From positions 191,976 to 255,975 of the forward strand of contig VXCM01000457.1 in assembly GCA_014773175.1 (NCBI GenBank): 64,000 bases of DNA, written 5' to 3'. The notes beneath the pieces were generated by a model, which worked only from the letters and a program-made list of their open reading frames with translations, searched no databases and was not told where the DNA came from. Each line of letters begins with the position of its first letter. Within the stretch, counting starts at the first letter, position 1. Position numbers and translations under genes: made by a program. This document shows, one piece after another, positions 54,904 to 64,000 of this stretch. This DNA comes from Lucifuga dentata. Lineage: Eukaryota; Chordata; Actinopteri; Ophidiiformes; Bythitidae.

Positions 54904-55459
54904 ACCTAGGACAGGGGCAGGCAACCTGCGGCTCTTTTGCCCATCTCCAGTGGCTCCCTGTGGCTTTGACAAAGGATTATATGGAAATTAATTATATGGA
55001 AATGAACAACAGTTATTTTATAACTTTATAATTTTCATTTGTCATTGATGTATATGATTCTTACATTCTCCAATTGTAAAAATGTGTAGCCTATACACCA
55101 AATTTTAAAAAAAGTTTTGGTATCAACTAAAACATGCATCATAGCCTAAGTCTACTGCCCGGTACCTTTTCCTCTCAATTTTGCTGAACCTCAATAGTGG
55201 TGGCTATTTATGTATACACATAAATGGCTAATCTTTAGTCTCCTGAGCTATGGATTCTAAATCCAAAAAGAGAAAAGTCGCAGAGGAAAATACAGAATTT
55301 AATAGTGCGTGGACAGATTTGTTTGTTGTTTGCTTGTACAGAGGCTGTGTTACCTTCATTATAAGGCTCAAATATGTTTTGCGGCTCCAGACAGATTTTT
55401 TAGTTTTTGGCCAAAAATGGCTCTTTTGACAATAAAAGTTGCCGACCCCTGACCTAAGA
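54904..55459. mobile_element. non-autonomous hAT element with relic transposase start
   Basis: The element is 54912-55451 (540 bp). It begins CAGGGGCAGGCAACC and ends GTTGCCGACCCCTG, which are imperfect inverted repeats of the hAT type. The flanking 8-bp sequences ACCTAGGA and ACCTAAGA match at seven positions and are a target-site duplication. Inside, on the plus strand from 55250, a short frame begins MDSKSKKRKVAEEN and continues to AWTDLF, the typical beginning of Charlie-group hAT transposases. It then breaks off. The copy is internally deleted and defective. Confidence 0.83.
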
Positions 55460-56579
55460 CAAAACTCCACTCCGAACAGATATTTAATGAGACGTGTCAA
55501 CATTTCTATTGTTAGCAGAGGTAAATGGTAGTTTAGCATTTGCCTCTGCTAAACCACTTTTAATAATAAAAGTGTTGACATGACTCACTGCCATTCTTGT
55601 GGATAGCTAAGTGCATTGGTTCACTTACTGGATATTATGAGCATTTGATCTGACCCTTCTTACATGCATTTCCTCCTGGTGCCTTTTTCTGTAGTAAAAA
55701 ATGAAAATGGGTCAATTTGACCTGAACACCACATAAAGGTTAAAGCTCCAGTATTTTTCAAAAGATGAAAGACAAAAAGACGAGTGAAGCGGTTGGTGAA
55801 CGTGTCTGAGAAAACCTCATCATGGCTGTAACTGCTCCAAATACCACATGGCTGTTTGTGTTGCTAGTGAGACACCAGTGAATAGTGACGCGAACAGTCC
55901 TGTGATATTTGGACCAATTAGGGTCAGGGAGAAATATAAGAAGAAAAGACTAAAGTTCACTTTAGAGGCCCTTTAGAGCCTTACAAGATGTGTTTTTGCC
56001 CTCCGTATGAAGTATAATGGGGCCTTTAATACTGGATTTGACCTAAAACGACTCTTAAATCAGCATCTTAAACTAATGTGACTCCAGGTCAGGAAAAACA
56101 CAAAGCAGGATTACATTCACAGGTTTCCAACCCTCCTCTCTCCCCCAGCAGTGGTCAGGCCCTTTAGTGGGTGCATGCAGTTAAGTCTTCCCACTGGCTC
56201 AGTAGATATATAATATATAGTTCCCGTCCGTCCAGAATCTCTCGCTCCATTCCTACATTTTTCAGTCACTTTGGTACATATAAAAAAAGTTGGACAGGTA
56301 GAAGCTTGTCTCAGCAACGCCCCTTCAAATTGAGAACTGGTGGACAAGACAGCAGCTTGCCAAAAAATCATAAAGTCTTAAAATACTGATGTGGAGCTTC
56401 TGTAAGTTTGGATCCTCTGAGATGCAGCCTCCTCTAGCTGACATGATATAACGGAAGCAAGGACGGCGGAGCATCTTTACACCAAGACGCAGGGCATTTA
56501 GGTGAGAACACGCGTCGGATGAAAGGCTGGGGAGCTGGGATCCAGGCTGTGCGCTGGGACAGAGCAGAGCTTTCCTCCC

Positions 56580-56712
56580 CTTTTGCTTAGCTTAGTTGGG
56601 ACTGTCATAGTGGTTTCCATTAGTTGGGGTCTCCTGCAGGGTGGTNCTTTTGCTTAGCTTAGTTGGGACTGTCATAGTGGTTTCCATTAGTTGGGGTCTC
56701 CTGCAGGGTGGT
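56580..56712. other. 66-bp duplicated contig ends joined by one N, at the end of the plpp1 CDS
   Basis: Bases 56580-56645 and 56647-56712 are identical around the N at 56646. Each holds the last plpp1 codons and the stop. Translation on the minus strand meets the copy at higher coordinates first and stops at 56659, so the protein is unaffected and the other copy is an assembly echo. Confidence 0.92.
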
Positions 56713-59700
56713 GTGGGGGATTTCCTCCTCTTTCTGGGGCTGCACGGGCTTCTTGAAAAAGTCAGACACAAAAAAGACCTACAGAGAAGCAAAATATAGG
56801 CATTACTTGCATCTGAGTCACTTCAAATCGCATGCAGCCAAACGAGCAGCAGCAACACTCACCACTAGGATCGCCATAATGGCACCCTGCAGGAGTCCCG
56901 TCAGCACGTCGCTCCAGTGGTGTTTATAATCAGATACCCGAGACAATCCTGTGTACAGTGATGCAGCAATCAGGAAAAACTGGATTGTTGGTCTCAGCAG
57001 CCTCGCCCATTCAACCTGGAGGCGAGGCTGCAGGTAGAGCTGAGAGAAAAACAGTAATTAGATCACTCACCTGCGTATATTTAGTGTCATTCTCTAAAAA
57101 AGGTGCATCACTGGCAGCAGGTTTGATAGTCTGTATTACGAAATAGTCATTGACAAGCAGTCTGGATAAGTGGCAGGAAAAATCAGATTCCATGATGTCT
57201 CGATGCAGCATGAATGTTTCCATTGTCACGGTCATGTGAGGATTACAAAGTACAAGGTCTTATCTAAATACTATGATATTTAGATGATAAGACTGCTTTG
57301 GGCTTGCTTCATATGTTCTAGCTGCTTTTACACATTAGGTTTGCCGTGTCATTTTTCTGGCAACACAAACACCCCTGTTGTAACAAACCACTTCTCTTCA
57401 TTAATGTTTTTCTTTACTTCCCCTTCTCTTTATCAAAGGTGGAAAATCTGTAACAGCTGCTTTTCCCTGGCCATCCCTTTTACAGTCAGCTGTGTTCTTA
57501 GTCTGAAATCGGGGCCTTGAATAATGAATGTAGTCTGTTGTTTGGATGTAAAGCAATGCCAATAACCTAACAATTCAATAGCAGCCGCGTCTTCTTAGGT
57601 TCAGGATCCAGTTGTTGATTCATGCCACAATGTTTGCATTAATTGCAGGGTGTGTCTATTCTTTGTATCAAGAAATAAACACAAAACCTCTTTATGCAGA
57701 TCCACATTTCTTTCTGCTACACTGTTTTCCTGATGCAGACACTGTAACGTAAATAAAGGTGCTTCAGGCATCACTCTCTGTAGGTAAATGCAGCTGCTGA
57801 TTCAAATATTTGCACTTCATTCCATGCAGAGGAAGAGTGTTTTTTTTTTTTTTTTTNTTTTTTTTTTTTTTTTCTAGATTCCAGGACTTTGTCCCTGCGC
57901 CTATTTATAGTGTTTACTGTGTGTTGTGAGTCAGCAGCTTGTAAAACCATCAGAGCAGCAGCAGTACGAGCAGCTTTGTAGAAATGGAAAACTTTCAGAT
58001 GCTGTTATCTTCTGAGGAGGACCGTGGTGATAACTGTATCACTATCAAAGTCAATTTCACTATGACGTTTCCTCAGAAGCTTGGCAACAAAACAATCATG
58101 GCAATATTAGAGAGCACATTAAATGCCCTTTGGCAATAAAATCAATAAGTATCAGAGTGTCCAATCAATAGATGACTAATTCTCATACTTACAGCCAGGA
58201 ACATCATGCAGTACATGGAAAAAGAAGAGTGGCCAGAGTAAAAGGAGAGCCTGCGACAGAAAGACAAACATGGATCAACACTTTGGTATGAGCTAAATGG
58301 GTACAGGGCAAACTACAAAACAAAATAGGAGATGTAGAGGCACTGTGTTGTGGCTTAAAGGACCATACCGGTGATTTTGCATTTTTAAGACCAATAAATC
58401 TTGCCCACATATACATTACTGACAACTATTTTCCAAATCATAAAACTATTTTAGTTTTCCTGTTATTTTGCCAAATCCCCTAATCTTTAAAAATCAAATA
58501 TTCAGGTCATACATCGATATTAAAATTCAACATTTCACCTGCTAACGTGTCTGAATATAGAAAGGATAGCCATTTTTAATTTCTCTGTAGCAGGCATCAT
58601 CTTCTGGAACTATATTCCCTGGTGGAGATGTAACATTTTTTACGTGTATCCATGTTGGACCAGTTAAATACTGTTACTGTGACAAAAAAAAATTAATAGA
58701 TGTGTTCACTGTGATGAATTATCTCAAGCACATTTCATGTGCTACCAGGAGATTTTACTGAAATTAACTGAAACCAATGGTAGTGTGGAAGGTAGGAAGA
58801 ACAATTCTAATAATTACCAGTATGCTCCAGTATGTTTTGGGAATGGGTTGTCAGTAACGTAATGTGTATGCAGATTGTATATATTGGACTTAAACATGTA
58901 AAATCACCAGTGTGATCCTTTAATATGAGACACCCATCCGGGTAAAAAGACATCTACATAGTCCTAAAATTCATGCAGACACATACACACACGTCTGGCT
59001 TTAATGTTTATAACGGGGCATGCTGGATGTTGAGGGACGTGGACTACAGTCGTCCGAGCCTGAGTTACTTCCTGTTTATATAAGTGGCTCTGCTGTGTTT
59101 TTATGTGACCATCCTGACAAAAATGGCTCGTCTTAGCAACAGCCATGAACACACACACACACACACACACACACTAATAATACCATGTCGATTCATTCCA
59201 CTGTGACACGATGGTGAGGGTTTAAACTTCAGATACGTATTCAGCAATCTGAACTACAACAATTTACACAACTACAGTGTCATTACAAAGGTGAAGCTGT
59301 GAAGCTCAGGTCAGGCTGAGTATTGGCTTTGGGTCTTTGTTGGAGATGCTTAACTAAATCTCAAAATTGAGTTCTGAAAATAGATTTAAAAAAAAAAAAA
59401 CCAAAACAGAAAATTCCCTATCTTACAATGTTCTGTTTTTTTTTTTTAAATTCCAGGCTCTGAATTGGAAGCAAAATTTAATGGTTTTTTCCTGGGGCCA
59501 TCCTCTGATTAAGATAATCAAAAAAAAAGATTCTAAACTTTATGAGGGATCTACTAAACACACAAACACTAACAGGTGGAAGCAATAACATTAAATTAGG
59601 GGTTCAGAGTCCTGACATTCAAAATAGTGCTAATTAATGTAAGTACGATTTAAATATAAGTGATCTTATTCTCGTGCCTCCTATCAGACGATATTTTATC

Positions 59701-62310
59701 ATGATACGCTGAGCCTTCAAGTACCTTTGTGCACTAATCACTGACACACACACACACACACACAGACTCCAGCCCTCTTCTCCCCAAGGGATGCTAGCTA
59801 CGCACTCACATTACAGTAAGCTGATCCAGACCAGCTTGGCCTGCTCTGTCTCCTCTCCTGCTACATTTATTTGTTCTATTAATGACTGGTAGACCAAAGC
59901 AAACGCACACAGATGGAGCTGATGAAGCTGGCCTCAAAGTCCTCTTTAGAAACCTTGCATCACTTGTTTAAAAACTGATCAATAATAGCAGGGCTCTGTG
60001 TTCACAAAAAAAACACCAGCGTGCCGCCACACCCTGGAAAATGTAGCATAGATAACCCAAACGACTGAGTGGGTCGCACCCACAGCCACAGCAGAGAAAC
60101 AATACCACTGGGCTATTAAGGCTGCAGTTTAGGGAACTGTGTATTTATCAAGGAAATTTATGAAGTCCCTGACATTTACATTTGTTGATAAAACAAAAGA
60201 TTAGTGGTTGAGGTCAGGGAAATAAAATCACGTTCTACTCAGAGAATAGAACAGAAGCCGCCTCGTCTTCCACAAACTTTAACAGGAATACAATCTGATG
60301 CTGATGTAACATTTTAGGACTCTGCTTCTATAATTATCACTGGCTGAATGAGAAGTGGATATCCTCTCCTCCCTCTGTGCTTCCTTCTGCTCTGAGCTGA
60401 TAAGGAAAAGGCTTAAATCATTCCAACATTTCACATTCCTGTGATGCTGCTCAATCTCATCGCTGGAAATCTCAGGTGGAAAAAATAATAATAGAATCTT
60501 TCAAAACTATGTCTGAACAATTTTGATTCTTTTATGGGACGAACATGCAAAATACCCCTCCGTATCAAAATATGAAGTTAGATTTGTTAAAGGGACATAA
60601 AGGTGATTTTGCTTCAGTCCGATGAATACAACCTGCATACATGTTACATTTCCAAAACATACTACTGCCATTGGTTTCAGATCATTCCAGTACGTCATAA
60701 AAATCAACTTAAAAGATTTGAAACCTGCTTGAGAAATTTAATCCATCACAGCGAACACAACTATTAAAGGGTTTTTTTTGTTGTTTTTTTTTTTAACTAA
60801 ATTTAACTGATCCAAATGGAAGAAAATGTATCTCTGCCAGGGAATATAGTCCCAGTAGACTTAACAGAGAAATTAAAATGACTTACATGTGTCAGTGTTA
60901 GCAGGTGAAACGTTGAATTTTAAAGGATCATACCACCCATTTTGCATGTTTGAGCCTAATATGTTAAATTTTCATACATGTAATGTTACTGACAATCACT
61001 TCCCAAAACATACTACTGAAACGGTGGGTTAAAAAAATTTTCTACCTTCCAGACCACCATTGGTTTCAGTTCATTCTGGTACACTATTAAAATCAACTTG
61101 TTGATACTTGAAACATTCTTGGGATAGGTAATCCATCATCACGAACAAGACGTGTATTTGTAATTTTAGTGTTTAAGCACAATAAAAAGTGCAGAGTGAA
61201 TGTATGTCTCCACCAGGGAATACAGTCCCAAAAGAAGACCTGCGTTTATGGAAAAATTTCAACAACCATGACTTCATAAGGCTGCATGACTATTAGCAGG
61301 TGAAACATGGATTTTTAAGATAGATGTATTGCCTGAATATTTGATTTTGAAAGATTAAGAGATTTAGCAAACTATCAGGAAAGTTGAAATACGGTTTTAT
61401 CCTTTGGGAAATGGTTGTCAGTAACTCGTGTATGAAAACTGAATACCTGTATATTAGGCTCAAACATGCACAGTGGATGGTATGGTCCTTTAAAGTGAGT
61501 GCATCACCTAAACATTTGATTTTGAAAGATTTGAAGATTTGGTAAAATAACACAAAAACTAAAATAGAGTTTTATGTTTTGTAAAATGACTGGCAGTAAC
61601 ATAATGTGTTTATTACATACATATTACAGTATTTATTGTCTAAAACATACAAAACCAGCAGTATGGTCTTTTAAGAACCCAATATCAAAGAAATACCAAT
61701 ATTGATCCCCATACTGAAGTTTTTTTTTTAACAATAACCATAATTATCAGTACACGCATATTCCCTGATATAGAAATTAAATGTTGCACAACATCATTGA
61801 GGCCTGTCGAGAACATTTTGTTTTCATCATATTTTATAGTGTTGTTACAGTGACACCATTCACTTCTTCCCCTTAAACAATCAGGATATTAAGAAATTTC
61901 AGGGGGTATTTCTGTCAGATGTAACAATCATGTTATGCAACAAATGCACGATGTGGTGTATTTATGATAATCCCCTCATGTCCATTTCTGATGGTTTCAA
62001 CAGTAATATGCAGTAGTAGTACTTACCTGCCCTCGTTGACCATCGTCTTATCTCCAGTGCAGGTGAAGTCTTCAATGTAACCGCCTGCTGTACAGTTGAT
62101 AAGGCTCCAATCGGGTTTGCACACATCCAGGAAGTGCGGCCTGAGCCGGCCAATAGAATACTTGGCTATGTCGGTCAACGACTGGCTCATTGCAGCACCG
62201 AAAAGGAAGGTACCGACGGCTTTGTAAACACAAGCAATGTAGCTGTTGCTTAAAGAGGACTTGGATTTGATGCGTTTTAGATAAACTGAAAGGCACTCGC
62301 CAATAATCAT
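56659..62310 (-). CDS. plpp1: phospholipid phosphatase 1, last four exons (partial, 212 aa)
   Basis: Coding exons, 5' to 3': 62310-62027, 58250-58193, 57039-56863, 56778-56659, in phase throughout. PLPP1 (PAP2a/LPP1) is a six-pass membrane enzyme. It removes phosphate from lysophosphatidate, phosphatidate, sphingosine-1-phosphate and ceramide-1-phosphate at the cell surface. The three catalytic motifs are complete: KYSIGRLRP (C1), YSGHSS (C2) and [12 protein letters not shown] (C3, SR-x5-H-x3-D). NCT in LINCTAGG is a glycosylation sequon at the family's usual extracellular loop. The tail ends [19 protein letters not shown], close to human PLPP1 and unlike PLPP3. The first visible residue corresponds to about residue 72 of the 284-residue human protein, so the exons for the N terminus lie past the right edge. 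I found none in 62.3-64 kb. It converges on mtrex, as in human 5q11.2. In some fish a paralogue pair (plpp1a/b) exists, and I cannot tell which this is. Confidence 0.93.
57841..57873. repeat. poly-T with single N in a plpp1 intron
   Basis: A T homopolymer of over 30 bases is split by the N at 57857. On the plpp1 strand this is an A run. Confidence 0.9.
58355..58923. mobile_element. TTAA-flanked MITE copy I in a plpp1 intron
   Basis: The element is 58359-58919 (561 bp), with TTAA at 58355-58358 and 58920-58923. It begins AGGACCATACCGGTGATTTT and ends GTGTGATCCT. Confidence 0.85.
59149..59174. repeat. (AC)n microsatellite
   Basis: About 13 AC units. A shorter CA run lies at 59744-59764. Confidence 0.95.
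60587..61674. mobile_element. MITE copy J, split by the insertion of copy K
   Basis: Copy J runs from AGGGACATAAAGGTG (60591) to TATGGTCTT (61670), flanked by TTAA at 60587-60590 and 61671-61674. Its sequence stops at 60923 and resumes at 61494, with copy K between. Joining the two parts at one TTAA gives the uninterrupted family wording, as seen in copies F and L. Confidence 0.85.
60920..61493. mobile_element. MITE copy K, nested in copy J
   Basis: The element is 60924-61489 (566 bp) with TTAA at 60920-60923 and 61490-61493. It begins AGGATCATACCACCC and ends GGATGGTATGGTCCT. The host TTAA belongs to the inner part of copy J, so K is younger than J. Confidence 0.87.
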
Positions 62311-63247
62311 CTGTAAGGGGAGAGGACACACAGAGGTTACATCACAGAGGAACAAAAAAACCTAAATACATCTGAATTTGGTGTCTACAACATAAAACTC
62401 TGCAACATTTAAACATTCATTTTCCACAAAATTAACACATACATTTGCAACATACATCTAAAATCATCAGTAACTCTGGTGTTTTGCACTTAATGTTTTT
62501 AGAGGGTTTATAAAGTGTCTTTAACATTACAGCAAATGTCTAAAAATTTGCAACTTATTTTTGTACAATCATAAGTTTATATATAATATTCAAAACTCAA
62601 GCAGAGGATGACGTCCACTTAAAATAAGAAAAATATATTTTTATTTAGACTTTTTTTTTTAGACTCGAGTCTAAACGGTTTCACTACAACATGCTTGTGA
62701 GCTGATTCTCACGGTAAAATAGTTGAGTGGGTTTGAGCATGGACAAGCGCGGACCTGCATATGTGTGATGTGTCACTACAGTGACTCATTTATGTGGATT
62801 GCTTTCTACGCTGTGAGCGTTGTGGTTCAGGATGTGGTGTGTGTGAACATGATGGTTTAAGCGCTGAAACACACGACAGGCCAGAGGCTTTCATCTGCCT
62901 GAGCATCTCTCACGTCCGCCTCTCTAAATCGTTTTATTACTTTGTATGGAAGAAATTACAAATACATTTTTATCTCTAAAGAGCTTAACTGCAGAGAAAA
63001 GGTATTTGTTGAATTTATCTGAGTTGCTTTTATTTATCTGAGTTCTCTGCAGTTTCTCTTGTTAATTCTCTCGGGTTCTGCTTAGTCTTTTTGCAAACAT
63101 AAAACTTTGTCTAAAAGCATTTTGGGTTTTTAAACACACTTGCTATTCTACTAATAACATGCTGCTAGTAAATACATATTTCCATGGCAAGCTAATGAAA
63201 GCTATTAAGAAACATACAGTATTATTAGAATAATGTATTTAGCAACA

Positions 63248-63756
63248 TTAAAGGGCCATACCAGTGATTTTACATGTTTGAACTCAATATATACAACCTG
63301 CATACACCCTACGGTGCTGACAGCCTTTTTTCCAAAACATAAAAACCATATTAGAATTGTTTTCCCGACCTTCTAGACTGACATTGCTTTCAGTTCATTC
63401 AAGTACACTATTAAAATCAACTTGTAGAGAGCTGAAACATGCTTGAGATAAATAATTCATCACTGCTGGTCCAACATGGAGCTGCACAGAAGAAAATGTG
63501 TCTCCACTAGGAAATATAGTCCCAGGAGAAGACTGCTTTTACAGAGAAATTAAAATGTGTCCCTCCTGCATTCGGGCATGTTCAGGTGTTAGCAGGTGAA
63601 ACATAGAATTTTAAGGTGGGTCCATCAACTGAACATTTGAATTTGAAAGATTAGGGGATTTGGCAAAATAAAAGGAAAATTAAAATGCGGTTTTATGTTT
63701 TGGAAAATGGTTGTCAGTAAAGTAACATGTATGCAGGTAGTATTTATTGGGCTTAA
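63248..63756. mobile_element. MITE copy L, interrupted near its right end by copy M
   Basis: TTAA (63248-63251) is followed by AGGGCCATACCAGTGATT. Family sequence runs to TATTTATTGGGC at 63752 and then TTAA (63753-63756), where copy M begins. The family normally reads GGGCTTAAACATGC here, so the host TTAA belongs to copy L's own terminal repeat. Confidence 0.82.
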
Positions 63757-64000
63757 AGGACCTACCGGCCATTTTGCATGTTTGAGGCGAATATATTAAA
63801 TTTTCATATATGTTACTTACTGGCACAAAGCATACTACTGGGACAGTGAATTAGTTTTTTTTTTTTTCGCTATCTTCCAGACCACCATTGGTTTCAGTTC
63901 ATTCTGGTACGCTATTAAAATCAACTTGTTGATACTTGAAACATTCTTGGGATAGGTAATCCATCATCGCGAACGAGACGTGTATTCAGGTTTTTTTTTT
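63757..64000. mobile_element. MITE copy M, nested in copy L and cut by the window edge
   Basis: AGGACCTACCGGCCATTTTG starts the element directly after the host TTAA. The copy is most similar to K and G (TTGAAACATTCTTGGGATAGG) and runs off the right edge. Its second TTAA and the rest of copy L should lie within about 350 bp beyond the window. Confidence 0.8.

Larger units (their letters stand above)
62311..64000 (-). other. 5' intron of plpp1, no exon seen
   Basis: Upstream of the 62310 exon on the minus strand I find no match to the plpp1 N-terminal exons. The stretch holds unique sequence to about 63.25 kb and then two MITE copies. The intron continues past the window. Confidence 0.65.

Noticed and set aside
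62794..62979. Missing 5' exon of plpp1 in the right-hand open frame
   Set aside because: It is on the plus strand, opposite to plpp1, and does not contain the N-terminal wording expected of the family.

Overview
The window is vertebrate nuclear DNA, most likely from a spiny-rayed (acanthomorph) teleost. Five genes have short GT-AG introns and encode proteins that align along their length with vertebrate families. Spacing is compact. Microsatellites (CA, CT, ATC) and short DNA-transposon remnants are abundant. I saw no prokaryotic, viral or organellar genes.

Layout. 1-11.0 kb: no gene recognised, only simple repeats and an assembly gap. 11.25-16.3 kb: golph3 (+), five exons and a probable long 3' UTR. 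16.95-17.21 kb: a two-exon, 47-residue BH3-only gene on the minus strand that I read as pmaip1 (NOXA). 20.58-27.45 kb: pstpip2 (+), 14 exons, an F-BAR adaptor without SH3. 28.87-37.74 kb: dhx29 (-), 28 exons, a ribosome-scanning helicase. 37.97-53.97 kb: mtrex/skiv2l2 (+), 27 exons, the nuclear-exosome helicase MTR4. dhx29 and mtrex are head to head across 223 bp, which must hold a shared promoter. 56.66-62.31 kb: the last four coding exons of plpp1 (-), a lipid phosphate phosphatase; its 5' exons lie beyond the right edge.

All splice phases were worked out by hand and close without frameshift, apart from two assembly defects. The coding totals are 335 aa (PSTPIP2), 1382 aa (DHX29, after collapsing a duplicated contig join), 1034 aa (MTREX) and 212 aa (PLPP1, partial). 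GOLPH3 carries an N in exon 1 that shifts its frame.

The genes do not form one pathway. Human GOLPH3, DHX29, MTREX and PLPP1 are on chromosome 5; human PSTPIP2 and PMAIP1 are on 18q. From 25 kb to the right edge the window is full of copies of one TTAA-flanked MITE family with long terminal inverted repeats, including copies nested inside copies. There is also one hAT element with a relic transposase start. Several single-N positions are contig joins, three of which are flanked by 63-67 bp duplications. I found no wholly new biological system. The most interesting items are the tiny NOXA gene, the self-nesting MITE family and the bidirectional promoter.
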